From contig CAXKVF010000074.1 of assembly GCA_964057225.1 (NCBI GenBank), positions 682,001 through 746,000 on the forward strand: 64,000 nucleotides of DNA. Reading direction: 5' to 3'. Origin of the DNA: Auanema rhodensis. Taxonomy: Eukaryota; Nematoda; Chromadorea; Rhabditida; Rhabditidae. The position numbers and the translations under genes are program-made. Within the stretch, counting starts at the first letter, position 1, and each line of letters opens with the position of its first letter. Shown in pieces: positions 1 to 14,300 of the stretch. The notes below the pieces were generated by a model. The model saw only the letters and a list, made by a program, of their open reading frames with translations. It did not search any database and was not told the DNA's origin.

Positions 1-15
1 TTTATTCATATTGGT

Positions 16-30
16 TCATGGTAACCATGA
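16..30. other. 7-bp inverted repeat around one base (TCATGGT-A-ACCATGA)
   Basis: First occurrence of the strongest hairpin-capable dyad of the monomer (monomer positions 6-20). It recurs in nearly every unit. Units with GGTGC instead of GGTTC at positions 3-7 keep only the 6-bp core CATGGT/ACCATG, and the rare GGTGA units lose one more pair. A few units near 46176 and 49696 read CATAGTAACC and lose a pair inside the core. Confidence 0.85.
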
Positions 31-73
31 CTTTGAAATTTACGTGAACTTTAATTTATGCTAATTAAATGTA

Positions 74-113
74 CACGTGATGTGCACTTGGTATGTAACT
101 CGCTTCACGTGAA
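74..113. other. Palindrome cluster with two CACGTG motifs and GTGCAC
   Basis: First occurrence of the palindromic stretch of the monomer: CACGTG at 74-79, GTGCAC at 82-87 and TTCACGTGAA at 104-113. With the ACGTG at 42-46, the three same-strand ACGTG cores begin 33 and 32 bp apart, about three helical turns each. CACGTG is the classic E-box bound by bHLH proteins in other systems. Binding here is unproven; the array simply offers hundreds of copies. Confidence 0.7.
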
Positions 114-2383
114 AGATAAAGAGATGCGGTTTTCAAAATTAGATTCCCCATGTCCATATTAGTCTAAAAACAAATTTTTATTGATATTGGTTCATGGTAA
201 CCATGACTTTGAAATTTACGTGAACTTTAATTTAAGCTAATTAAATGTACACGTGATGTGCACTTGGTATGTAACTCGCTTCACGTGAAAGATAAAGAGA
301 TGCGGTTTTCAAAATTAGATTCCCCATGTCCATATTAGTCTAAAAACAAATTTTTATTGATATTGCTTCATGGTAACCATGACTTTGAAATTTACGTGAA
401 CTTTAATTTATGCTAATTAAATGTACACGTGATGTGCACTTGGTATGTAACTCGCTTCACGTGAAAGATAAAGAGATGCGGTTTTCAAAATTAGATTCCC
501 CATGTCCATATTAGTCTAAAAACAAATTTTTATTGATATTGGTTCATGGTAACCATGACTTTGAAATTTACGTGAACTTTAATTTATGCTAATTAAATGT
601 ACACGTGATGTGCACTTGGTATGTAACTCGCTTCACGTGAAAGATAAAGAGATGCGGTTTTCAAAATTAGATTCCCCATGTCCATATTAGTCTAAAAACA
701 AATTTTTATTGATATTGGTGCATGGTAACCATGACTTTGAAATTTACGTGAACTTTAATTTATGCTAATTAAATGTACACGTGATGTGCACTTGGTATGT
801 AACTCGCTTCACGTGAAAGATAAAGAGATGCGGTTTTCAAAATTAGATTCCCCATGTCCATATTAGTCTAAAAACAAATTTTTATTGATATTGGTGAATG
901 GTAACCATGACTTTGAAATTTACGTGAACTTTAATTTATGCTAATTAAATGTACACGTGATGTGCACTTGGTATGTAACTCGCTTCACGTGAAAGATAAA
1001 GAGATGCGGTTTTCAAAATTAGATTCCTCATGTCCATATTAGTCTAAAAACAAATTTTTATTGATATTGGTTCATGGTAACCATGACTTTGAAATTTACG
1101 TGAACTTTAATTTATGCTAATTAAATGTACACGTGATGTGCACTTGGTATGTAACTCGCTTCACGTGAAAGATAAAGAGATGCGGTTTTCAAAATTAGAT
1201 TCCCCATGTCCATATTAGTCTAAAAACAAATTTTTATTGATATTGGTTCATGGTAACCATGACTTTGAAATTTACGTGAACTTTAATTTATGCTAATTAA
1301 ATGTACACGTGATGTGCACTTGGTATGTAACTCGCTTCACGTGAAAGATAAAGAGATGCGGTTTTCAAAATTAGATTCCCCATGTCCATATTAGTCTAAA
1401 AACAAATTTTTATTGATATTGGTTCATGGTAACCATGACTTTGAAATTTACGTGAACTTTAATTTATGCTAATTAAATGTACACGTGATGTGCACTTGGT
1501 ATGTAACTCGCTTCACGTGAAAGATAAAGAGATGCGGTTTTCAAAATTAGATTCCCCATGTCCATATTAGTCTAAAAACAAATTTTTATTGATATTGGTG
1601 CATGGTAACCATGACTTTGAAATTTACGTGAACTTTAATTTATGCTAATTAAATGTACACGTGATGTGCACTTGGTATGTAACTCGCTTCACGTGAAAGA
1701 TAAAGAGATGCGGTTTTCAAAATTAGATTCCCCATGTCCATATTAGTCTAAAAACAAATTTTTATTGATATTGGTTCATGGTAACCATGACTTTGAAATT
1801 TACGTGAACTTTAATTTATGCTAATTAAATGTACACGTGATGTGCACTTGGTATGTAACTCGCTTCACGTGAAAGATAAAGAGATGCGGTTTTCAAAATT
1901 AGATTCCCCATGTCCATATTAGTCTAAAAACAAATTTTTATTGATATTGGTGCATGGTAACCATGACTTTGAAATTTACGTGAACTTTAATTTATGCTAA
2001 TTAAATGTACACGTGATGTGCACTTGGTATGTAACTCGCTTCACGTGAAAGATAAAGAGATGCGGTTTTCAAAATTAGATTCCCCATGTCCATATTAGTC
2101 TAAAAACAAATTTTTATTGATATTGGTTCATGGTAACCATGACTTTGAAATTTACGTGAACTTTAATTTATGCTAATTAAATGTACACGTGATGTGCACT
2201 TGGTATGTAACTCGCTTCACGTGAAAGATAAAGAGATGCGGTTTTCAAAATTAGATTCCCCATGTCCATATTAGTCTAAAAACAAATTTTTATTGATATT
2301 GGTTCATGGTAACCATGACTTTGAAATTTACGTGAACTTTAATTTATGCTAATTAAATGTACACGTGATGTGCACTTGGTATG

Positions 2384-3720
2384 TAACTTGCTTCACGTGA
2401 AAGATAAAGAGATGCGGTTTTCAAAATTAGATTCCCCATGTCCATATTAGTCTAAAAACAAATTTTTATTCATATTGGTTCATGGTAACCATGACTTTGA
2501 AATTTACGTGAACTTTAATTTATGCTAATTAAATGTACACGTGATGTGCACTTGGTATGTAACTCGCTTCACGTGAAAGATAAAGAGATGCGGTTTTCAA
2601 AATTAGATTCCCCATGTCCATATTAGTCTAAAAACAAATTTTTATTGATCATGGTTCATGGTAACCATGACTTTGAAATTTACGTGAACTTTAATTAATG
2701 CTAATTAAATGTACACGTGATGTGCACTTGGTATGTAACTCGCTTCACGTGAAAGATAAAGAGATGCGGTTTTCAAAATTAGATTCCCCATGTCCATATT
2801 AGTCTAAAAACAAATTTTTATTGATATTGGTTCATGGTAACCATGACTTTGAAATTTACGTGAACTTTAATTTATGCTAATTAAATGTACACGTGATGTG
2901 CACTTGGTATGTAACTCGCTTCACGTGAAAGATAAAGAGATGCGGTTTTCAAAATTAGATTCCCCATGTCCATATTAGTCTAAAAACAAATTTTTATTGA
3001 TATTGGTTCATGGTAACCATGACTTTGAAATTTACGTGAACTTTAATTAATGCTAATTAAATGTACACGTGATGTGCACTTGGTATGTAACTCGCTTCAC
3101 GTGAAAGATAAAGAGATGCGGTTTTCAAAATTAGATTCCCCATGTCCATATTAGTCTAAAAACAAATTTTTATTGATATTGCTTCATGGTAACCATGACT
3201 TTGAAATTTACGTGAACTTTAATTTATGCTAATTAAATGTACACGTGATGTGCACTTGGTATGTAACTCGCTTCACGTGAAAGATAAAGAGATGCGGTTT
3301 TCAAAATTAGATTCCCCATGTCCATATTAGTCTAAAAACAAATTTTTATTGATATTGGTGAATGGTAACCATGACTTTGAAATTTACGTGAACTTTAATT
3401 TATGCTAATTAAATGTACACGTGATGTGCACTTGGTATGTAACTCGCTTCACGTGAAAGATAAAGAGATGCGGTTTTCAAAATTAGATTCCCCATGTCCA
3501 TATTAGTCTAAAAACAAATTTTTATTGATATTGGTTCATGGTAACCATGACTTTGAAATTTACGTGAACTTTAATTTATGCTAATTAAATGTACACGTGA
3601 TGTGCACTTGGTATGTAACTTGCTTCACGTGAAAGATAAAGAGATGCGGTTTTCAAAATTAGATTCCCCATGTCCATATTAGTCTAAAAACAAATTTTTA
3701 TTCATATTGGTTCATGGTAA
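2384..3720 (+). repeat. 7-monomer (1232 bp) repeat step in segment A
   Basis: The rare variant TAACTTGCTTC occurs at 2384 and 3616, exactly 7 x 176 bp apart, and each is followed in the next spacer by the rare TTATTCATATTGG (2465 and 3697). The same TTATTCATA variant opens the window at position 1, 14 monomers before 2465. Together these mark copies of one multi-monomer block made by whole-unit duplication. Confidence 0.75.
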
Positions 3721-5930
3721 CCATGACTTTGAAATTTACGTGAACTTTAATTTATGCTAATTAAATGTACACGTGATGTGCACTTGGTATGTAACTCGCT
3801 TCACGTGAAAGATAAAGAGATGCGGTTTTCAAAATTAGATTCCCCATGTCCATATTAGTCTAAAAACAAATTTTTATTGATATTGGTTCATGGTAACCAT
3901 GACTTTGAAATTTACGTGAACTTTAATTAATGCTAATTAAATGTACACGTGATGTGCACTTGGTATGTAACTCGCTTCACGTGAAAGATAAAGAGATGCG
4001 GTTTTCAAAATTAGATTCCCCATGTCCATATTAGTCTAAAAACAAATTTTTATTGATATTGCTTCATGGTAACCATGACTTTGAAATTTACGTGAACTTT
4101 AATTTATGCTAATTAAATGTACACGTGATGTGCACTTGGTATGTAACTCGCTTCACGTGAAAGATAAAGAGATGCGGTTTTCAAAATTAGATTCCCCATG
4201 TCCATATTAGTCTAAAAACAAATTTTTATTGATATTGGTTCATGGTAACCATGACTTTGAAATTTACGTGAACTTTAATTAATGCTAATTAAATGTACAC
4301 GTGATGTGCACTTGGTATGTAACTCGCTTCACGTGAAAGATAAAGAGATGCGGTTTTCAAAATTAGATTCCCCATGTCCATATTAGTCTAAAAACAAATT
4401 TTTATTGATATTGCTTCATGGTAACCATGACTTTGAAATTTACGTGAACTTTAATTTATGCTAATTAAATGTACACGTGATGTGCACTTGGTATGTAACT
4501 CGCTTCACGTGAAAGATAAAGAGATGCGGTTTTCAAAATTAGATTCCCCATGTCCATATTAGTCTAAAAACAAATTTTTATTGATATTGGTTCATGGTAA
4601 CCATGACTTTGAAATTTACGTGAACTTTAATTTATGCTAATTAAATGTACACGTGATGTGCACTTGGTATGTAACTCGCTTCACGTGAAAGATAAAGAGA
4701 TGCGGTTTTCAAAATTAGATTCCCCATGTCCATATTAGTCTAAAAACAAATTTTTATTGATATTGGTGCATGGTAACCATGACTTTGAAATTTACGTGAA
4801 CTTTAATTTATGCTAATTAAATGTACACGTGATGTGCACTTGGTATGTAACTCGCTTCACGTGAAAGATAAAGAGATGCGGTTTTCAAAATTAGATTCCC
4901 CATGTCCATATTAGTCTAAAAACAAATTTTTATTGATATTGGTGAATGGTAACCATGACTTTGAAATTTACGTGAACTTTAATTTATGCTAATTAAATGT
5001 ACACGTGATGTGCACTTGGTATGTAACTCGCTTCACGTGAAAGATAAAGAGATGCGGTTTTCAAAATTAGATTCCTCATGTCCATATTAGTCTAAAAACA
5101 AATTTTTATTGATATTGGTTCATGGTAACCATGACTTTGAAATTTACGTGAACTTTAATTTATGCTAATTAAATGTACACGTGATGTGCACTTGGTATGT
5201 AACTCGCTTCACGTGAAAGATAAAGAGATGCGGTTTTCAAAATTAGATTCTCCATGTCCATATTAGTCTAAAAACAAATTTTTATTGATATTGGTTCATG
5301 GTAACCATGACTTTGAAATTTACGTGAACTTTAATTGATGCTAATTAAATGTACACGTGATGTGCACTTGGTATGTAACTCGCTTCACGTGAAAGATAAA
5401 GAGATGCGGTTTTCAAAATTAGATTCCCCATGTCCATATTAGTCTAAAAACAAATTTTTATTGATATTGCTTCATGGTAACCATGACTTTGAAATTTACG
5501 TGAACTTTAATTTATGCTAATTAAATGTACACGTGATGTGCACTTGGTATGTAACTCGCTTCACGTGAAAGATAAAGAGATGCGGTTTTCAAAATTAGAT
5601 TCCCCATGTCCATATTAGTCTAAAAACAAATTTTTATTGATATTGGTTCATGGTAACCATGACTTTGAAATTTACGTGAACTTTAATTTATGCTAATTAA
5701 ATGTACACGTGATGTGCACTTGGTATGTAACTCGCTTCACGTGAAAGATAAAGAGATGCGGTTTTCAAAATTAGATTCCCCATGTCCATATTAGTCTAAA
5801 AACAAATTTTTATTGATATTGGTTCATGGTAACCATGACTTTGAAATTTACGTGAACTTTAATTTATGCTAATTAAATGTACACGTGATGTGCACTTGGT
5901 ATGTAACTCGCTTCACGTGAAAGATAAAGA

Positions 5931-8900
5931 GATGCCGTTTTCAAAATTAGATTCCCCATGTCCATATTAGTCTAAAAACAAATTTTTATTGATATTGGTT
6001 CATGGTAACCATGACTTTGAATTTTACGTGAACTTTAATTTATGCTAATTAAATGAACACGTGATGTGCACTTGGTATGTAACTCGCTTCACGTGAAAGA
6101 TAAAGAAATGCGGTTTTCAAAATTAGATTCCCCATGTCCATATTAGTCTAAAAACAAATTTTTATTGATATTGGTTCATGGTAACCATGACTTTGAAATT
6201 TACGTGAACTTTAATTTATGCTAATTAAATGTACACGTGATGTGCACTTGGTATGTAACTCGCTTCACGTGAAAGATAAAGAGATGCGGTTTTCAAAATT
6301 AGATTCCCCATGTCCATATTAGTCTGAAAACAAATTTTTATTGATATTGCTTCATGGTAACCATGACTTTGAAATTTACGTGAACTTTAATTTATGCTAA
6401 TTAAATGTACACGTGATGTGCACTTGGTATGTAACTCGCTTCACGTGAAAGATAAAGAGATGCGGTTTTCAAAATTAGATTCCCCATGTCCATATTAGTC
6501 TAAAAACAAATTTTTATTGATATTGCTTCATGGTAACCATGACTTTGAAATTTACGTGAACTTTAATTTATGCTAATTAAATGTACACGTGATGTGCACT
6601 TGGTATGTAACTCGCTCCACGTGAAAGATAAAGAGATGCGGTTTTCAAAATTAGATTCCCCATGTCCATATTAGTCTAAAAACAAATTTTTATTGATATT
6701 GGTGCATGGTAACCATGACTTTGAAATTTACGTGAACTTTAATTTATGCCAATTAAATGTACACGTGATGTGCACTTGGTATGTAACTCGCTTCACGTGA
6801 AAGATAAAGAGATGCGGTTTTCAAAATTAGATTCCCCATGTCCATATTAGTCTAAAAACAAATTTTTATTGATATTTGTGCATGGTAACCATGACTTTGA
6901 AATTTACGTGAACTTTAATTTATGCCAATTAAATGTACACGTGATGTGCACTTGGTATGTAACTCGCTTCACGTGAAAGATAAAGAGATGCGGTTTTCAA
7001 AATTAGATTCCCCATGTCCATATTAGTCTAAAAACAAATTTTTATTGATATTTGTGCATGGTAACCATGACTTTGAAATTTACGTGAACTTTAATTTATG
7101 CTAATTAAATGTACACGTGATGTGCACTTGGTATGTAACTCGCTTCACGTGAAAGATGAAGAGATGCGGTTTTCAAAATTAGATTCCCCATGTCCATATT
7201 AGTCTAAAAACAAATTTTTATTGATATTGGTTCATGGTAACCATGACTTTGAAATTTACGTGAACTTTAATTTATGCTAATTAAATGTACACGTGATGTG
7301 CACTTGGTATGTAACTCGCTTCACGTGAAAGATAAAGAGATGCGGTTTTCAAAATTAGATTCCCCATGTCCATATTAGTCTAAAAACAAATTTTTATTGA
7401 TATTGGTGCATGGTAACCATGACTTTGAAATTTACGTGAACTTTAATTTATGCTAATTAAATGTACACGTGATGTGCACTTGGTATGTAACTCGCTTCAC
7501 GTGAAAGATAAAGAGATGCGGTTTTCAAAATTAGATTCCCCATGTCCATATTAGTCTAAAAACAAATTTTTATTGATATTGGTTCATGGTAACCATGACT
7601 TTGAAATTTACGTGAACTTTAATTTATGCTAATTAAATGTACACGTGATGTGCACTTGGTATGTAACTCGCTTCACGTGAAAGATAAAGAGATGCGGTTT
7701 TCAAAATTAGATTCCCCATGTCCATATTAGTCTAAAAACAAATTTTTATTGATATTGGTGCATGGTAACCATGACTTTGAAATTTACGTGAACTTTAATT
7801 TATGCTAATTAAATGTACACGTGATGTGCACTTGGTATGTAACTCGCTTCACGTGAAAGATAAAGAGATGCGGTTTTCAAAATTAGATTCCCCATGTCCA
7901 TATTAGTCTAAAAACAAATTTTTATTGATATTGGTTCATGGTAACCATGACTTTGAAATTTACGTGAACTTTAATTTATGCTAATTAAATGTACACGTGA
8001 TGTGCACTTGGTATGTAACTCGCTTCACGTGAAAGATAAAGAGATGCGGTTTTCAAAATTAGATTCCCCATGTCCATATTAGTCTAAAAACAAATTTTTA
8101 TTGATATTGGTTCATGGTAACCATGACTTTGAAATTTACGTGAACTTTAATTTATGCTAATTAAATGTACACGTGATGTGCACTTGGTATGTAACTCGCT
8201 TCACGTGAAAGATAAAGAGATGCGGTTTTCAAAATTAGATTCCCCATGTCCATATTAGTCTAAAAACAAATTTTTATTGATATTGGTTCATGGTAACCAT
8301 GACTTTGAAATTTACGTGAACTTTAATTTATGCTAATTAAATGTACACGTGATGTGCACTTGGTATGTAACTCGCTTCACGTGAAAGATAAAGAGATGCG
8401 GTTTTAAAAATTAGATTCCCCATGTCCATATTAGTCTAAAAACAAATTTTTATTGATATTGGTGCATGGTAACCATGACTTTGAAATTTACGTGAACTTT
8501 AATTTATGCTAATTAAATGTACACGTGATGTGCACTTGGTATGTAACTCGCTTCACGTGAAAGATAAAGAGATGCGGTTTTCAAAATTAGATTCCCCATG
8601 TCCATATTAGTCTAAAAACAAATTTTTATTGATATTGCTTCATGGTAACCATGACTTTGAAATTTACGTGAACTTTAATTTATGCTAATTAAATGTACAC
8701 GTGATGTGCACTTGGTATGTAAATCGCTTCACGTGAAAGATAAAGAGATGCGGTTTTCAAAATTAGATTCCCCATGTCCATATTAGTCTAAAAACAAATT
8801 TTTATTGATATTGGTTCATGGTAACCATGACTTTGAAATTTACGTGAACTTTAATTTATGCTAATTAAATGTACACGTGATGTGCACTTGGTATGTAACT

Positions 8901-11384
8901 CGCTTCACGTGAAAGATAAAGAGATGCGGTTTTCAAAATTAGATTCCCCATGTCCATATTAGTCTAAAAACAAATTTTTATTGATATTAGTTCATGGTAA
9001 CCATGACTTTGAAATTTACGTGAACTTTAATTTATGCTAATTAAATGTACACGTGATGTGCACTTGGTATGTAACTCGCTTCACGTGAAAGATAAAGAGA
9101 TGCGGTTTTCAAAATTAGATTCCCCATGTCCATATTAGTCTAAAAACAAATTTTCATTGATATTGGTTCATGGTAACCATGACTTTGAAATTTACGTGAA
9201 CTTTAATTTATGCTAATTAAATGTACACGTGATGTGCACTTGGTATGTAACTCGCTTCACGTGAAAGATAAAGAGATGCGGTTTTCAAAATTAGATTCCC
9301 CATGTCCATATTAGTCTAAAAACAAATTTTTATTGATATTGGTTCATGGTAACCATGACTTTGAAATTTACGTGAACTTTAATTTATGCTAATTAAATGT
9401 ACACGTGATGTGCACTTGGTATGTAACTCGCTTCACGTGAAAGATAAAGAGATGCGGTTTTCAAAATTAGATTCCCCATGTTCATATTAGTCTAAAAACA
9501 AATTTTTATTGATATTGGTTCATGGTAACCATGACTTTGAAATTTACGTGAACTTTAATTTATGCTAATTAAATGTACACGTGATGTGCACTTGGTATGT
9601 AACTCGCTTCACGTGAAAGATAAAGAGATGCGGTTTTCAAAATTAGATTCCCCATGTCCATATTAGTCTAAAAACAAATTTTTATTGATATTGGTTCATG
9701 GTAACCATGACTTTGAAATTTACGTGAACTTTAATTTATGCTAATTAAATGTACACGTGATGTGCACTTGGTATGTAACTCGCTTCACGTGAAAGATAAA
9801 GAGATGCGGTTTTCAAAATTAGATTCCCCATGTCCATATTAGTCTAAAAACAAATTTTTATTGATATTAGTTCATGGTAACCATGACTTTGAAATTTACG
9901 TGAACTTTAATTTATGCTAATTAAATGTACACGTGATGTGCACTTGGTATGTAACTCGCTTCACGTGAAAGATAAAGAGATGCGGTTTTCAAAATTAGAT
10001 TCCCCATGTCCATATTAGTCTAAAAACAAATTTTCATTGATATTGGTTCATGGTAACCATGACTTTGAAATTTACGTGAACTTTAATTTATGCTAATTAA
10101 ATGTACACGTGATGTGCACTTGGTATGTAACTCGCTTCACGTGAAAGATAAAGAGATGCGGTTTTCAAAATTAGATTCCCCATGTCCATATTAGTCTAAA
10201 AACAAATTTTTATTGATATTGGTTCATGGTAACCATGACTTTGAAATTTACGTGAACTTTAATTTATTCTAATTAAATGTACACGTGATGTGCACTTGGT
10301 ATGTAACTCGCTTCACGTGAAAGATAAAGAGATGCCGTTTTCAAAATTAGATTCCCCATGTCCATATTAGTCTAAAAACAAATTTTTATTGATATTGGTT
10401 CATGGTAACCATGACTTTGAATTTTACGTGAACTTTAATTTATGCTAATTAAATGTACACGTGATGTGCACTTGGTATGTAACTCGCTTCACGTGAAAGA
10501 TAAAGAAATGCGGTTTTCAAAATTAGATTCCCCATGTCCATATTAGTCTAAAAACATATTTTTATTGATATTGGTTCATGGTAACCATGACTTTGAAATT
10601 TACGTGAACTTTAATTTATGCTAATTAAATGTACACGTGATGTGCACTTGGTATGTAACTCGCTTCACGTGAAAGATAAAGAGATGCGGTTTTCAAAATT
10701 AGATTCCCCATGTCCATATTAGTCTAAAAACAAATTTTTATTGATATTGCTTCATGGTAACCATGACTTTGAAATTTACGTGAACTTTAATTTATGCTAA
10801 TTAAATGTACACGTGATGTGCACTTGGTATGTAACTCGCTTCACGTGAAAGATAAAGAGATGCGGTTTTCAAAATTAGATTCCCCATGTCCATATTAGTC
10901 TAAAAACAAATTTTTATTGATATTGCTTCATGGTAACCATGACTTTGAAATTTACGTGAACTTTAATTTATGCTAATTAAATGTACACGTGATGTGCACT
11001 TGGTATGTAACTCGCTCCACGTGAAAGATAAAGAGATGCGGTTTTCAAAATTAGATTCCCCATGTCCATATTAGTCTAAAAACAAATTTTTATTGATATT
11101 GGTGCATGGTAACCATGACTTTGAAATTTACGTGAACTTTAATTTATGCTAATTAAATGTACACGTGATGTGCACTTGGTATGTAACTCGCTTCACGTGA
11201 AAGATAAAGAGATGCGGTTTTCAAAATTAGATTCCCCATGTCCATATTAGTCTAAAAACAAATTTTTATTGATATTTGTGCATGGTAACCATGACTTTGA
11301 AATTTACGTGAACTTTAATTTATGCTAATTAAATGTACACGTGATGTGCACTTGGTATGTAACTCGCTTCACGTGAAAGATGAA
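5931..11384 (+). repeat. Older duplication, 25- then 24-monomer offset
   Basis: An ordered series of rare variants is shared between about 5.9-7.2 kb and 10.3-11.4 kb: GATGCCGTTT (5931/10331), AAAGAAATGCGG (near 6101/10501) and CTCGCTCCAC (6611/11011), all 4400 bp or 25 monomers apart. The GAAAGATGAA unit then comes at 7151/11375, 24 monomers apart, so one monomer was gained or lost. The left copy has private changes (TAAATGAACAC near 6050, TATGCCAATT near 6745 and 6921) that are absent on the right. This makes it older than the 21-monomer duplication that follows. Confidence 0.8.
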
Positions 11385-14300
11385 GAGATGCGGTTTTCAA
11401 AATTAGATTCCCCATGTCCATATTAGTCTAAAAACAAATTTTTATTGATATTGGTTCATGGTAACCATGACTTTGAAATTTACGTGAACTTTAATTTATG
11501 CTAATTAAATGTACACGTGATGTGCACTTGGTATGTAACTCGCTTCACGTGAAAGATAAAGAGATGCGGTTTTCAAAATTAGATTCCCCATGTCCATATT
11601 AGTCTAAAAACAAATTTTTATTGATATTGGTGCATGGTAACCATGACTTTGAAATTTACGTGAACTTTAATTTATGCTAATTAAATGTACACGTGATGTG
11701 CACTTGGTATGTAACTCGCTTCACGTGAAAGATAAAGAGATGCGGTTTTCAAAATTAGATTCCCCATGTCCATATTAGTCTAAAAACAAATTTTTATTGA
11801 TATTGGTTCATGGTAACCATGACTTTGAAATTTACGTGAACTTTAATTTATGCTAATTAAATGTACACGTGATGTGCACTTGGTATGTAACTCGCTTCAC
11901 GTGAAAGATAAAGAGATGCGGTTTTCAAAATTAGATTCCCCATGTCCATATTAGTCTAAAAACAAATTTTTATTGATATTGGTGCATGGTAACCATGACT
12001 TTGAAATTTACGTGAACTTTAATTTATGCTAATTAAATGTACACGTGATGTGCACTTGGTATGTAACTCGCTTCACGTGAAAGATAAAGAGATGCGGTTT
12101 TCAAAATTAGATTCCCCATGTCCATATTAGTCTAAAAACAAATTTTTATTGATATTGGTTCATGGTAACCATGACTTTGAAATTTACGTGAACTTTAATT
12201 TATGCTAATTAAATGTACACGTGATGTGCACTTGGTATGTAACTCGCTTCACGTGAAAGATAAAGAGATGCGGTTTTCAAAATTAGATTCCCCATGTCCA
12301 TATTAGTCTAAAAACAAATTTTTATTGATATTGGTTCATGGTAACCATGACTTTGAAATTTACGTGAACTTTAATTTATGCTAATTAAATGTACACGTGA
12401 TGTGCACTTGGTATGTAACTCGCTTCACGTGAAAGATAAAGAGATGCGGTTTCCAAAATTAGATTCCCCATGTCCATATTAGTCTAAAAACAAATTTTTA
12501 TTGATATTGGTTCATGGTAACCATGACTTTGAAATTTACGTGAACTTTAATTTATGCTAATTAAATGTACACGTGATGTGCACTTGGTATGTAACTCGCT
12601 TCACGTGAAAGATAAAGAGATGCGGTTTTCAAAATTAGATTCCCCATGTCCATATTAGTCTAAAAACAAATTTTTATTGATATTGCTTCATGGTAACCAT
12701 GACTTTGAAATTTACGTGAACTTTAATTTATGCTAATTAAATGTACACGTGATGTGCACTTGGTATGTAACTCGCTTCACGTGAAAGAAAAAGAGATGCG
12801 GTTTTCAAAATTAGATTCCCCATGTCCATATTAGTCTAAAAACAAATTTTTATTGATATTGGTTCATGGTAACCATGACTTTGAAATTTACGTGAACTTT
12901 AATTTATGCTAATTAAATGTACACGTGATGTGCACTTGGTATGTAACTCGCTTCACGTGAAAGATAAAGAGATGCGGTTTTCAAAATTAGATTCCCCATG
13001 TCCATATTAGTCTAAAAACAAATTTTTATTGATATTGGTTCATGGTAACCATGACTTTGAAATTTACGTGAACTTTAATTTATGCTAATTAAATGTACAC
13101 GTGATGTGCACTTGGTATGTAACTCGCTTCACGTGAAAGATAAAGAGATGCGGTTTTCAAAATTAGATTCCCCATGTTCATATTAGTCTAAAAACAAATT
13201 TTTATTGATATTGGTTCATGGTAACCATGACTTTGAAATTTACGTGAACTTTAATTTATGCTAATTAAATGTACACGTGATGTGCACTTGGTATGTAACT
13301 CGCTTCACGTGAAAGATAAAGAGATGCGGTTTTCAAAATTAGATTCCCCATGTCCATATTAGTCTAAAAACAAATTTTTATTGATATTGGTTCATGGTAA
13401 CCATGACTTTGAAATTTACGTGAACTTTAATTTATGCTAATTAAATGTACACGTGATGTGCACTTGGTATGTAACTCGCTTCACGTGAAAGATAAAGAGA
13501 TGCGGTTTTCAAAATTAGATTCCCCATGTCCATATTAGTCTAAAAACAAATTTTTATTGATATTAGTTCATGGTAACCATGACTTTGAAATTTACGTGAA
13601 CTTTAATTTATGCTAATTAAATGTACACGTGATGTGCACTTGGTATGTAACTCGCTTCACGTGAAAGATAAAGAGATGCGGTTTTCAAAATTAGATTCCC
13701 CATGTCCATATTAGTCTAAAAACAAATTTTCATTGATATTGGTTCATGGTAACCATGACTTTGAAATTTACGTGAACTTTAATTTATGCTAATTAAATGT
13801 ACACGTGATGTGCACTTGGTATGTAACTCGCTTCACGTGAAAGATAAAGAGATGCGGTTTTCAAAATTAGATTCCCCATGTCCATATTAGTCTAAAAACA
13901 AATTTTTATTGATATTGGTTCATGGTAACCATGACTTTGAAATTTACGTGAACTTTAATTTATTCTAATTAAATGTACACGTGATGTGCACTTGGTATGT
14001 AACTCGCTTCACGTGAAAGATAAAGAGATGCCGTTTTCAAAATTAGATTCCCCATGTCCATATTAGTCTAAAAACAAATTTTTATTGATATTGGTTCATG
14101 GTAACCATGACTTTGAATTTTACGTGAACTTTAATTTATGCTAATTAAATGTACACGTGATGTGCACTTGGTATGTAACTCGCTTCACGTGAAAGATAAA
14201 GAAATGCGGTTTTCAAAATTAGATTCCCCATGTCCATATTAGTCTAAAAACATATTTTTATTGATATTGGTTCATGGTAACCATGACTTTGAAATTTACG

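Larger units (their letters stand above)
11..186 (+). repeat. Reference satellite monomer (first complete 176-bp unit)
   Basis: Used here as the coordinate frame: monomer base 1 is the first T of TTGGTTCATGG. The consensus has about 56 G+C in 176 bp. It is rich in short dyads: TCATGGT-A-ACCATGA (monomer 6-20), TTTAATT/AATTAAA around a 6-base loop (40-46 and 53-59), CACGTG (64-69), GTGCAC (72-77) and the perfect 10-base palindrome TTCACGTGAA (94-103). There is no TTCG, so the CENP-B box pattern (nTTCGnnnnAnnCGGGn) cannot be present. The length is close to nucleosomal satellites such as human alpha (about 171 bp) and plant 178-180 bp centromere repeats; this is resemblance in form only. Confidence 0.9.

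Noticed and set aside
11-186. CENP-B box, telomeric repeat, tRNA or rRNA within the monomer
   Set aside because: The unit has no TTCG, no TTAGGG-like run, and no A-box/B-box pair or rRNA-like segment that I could recognise.
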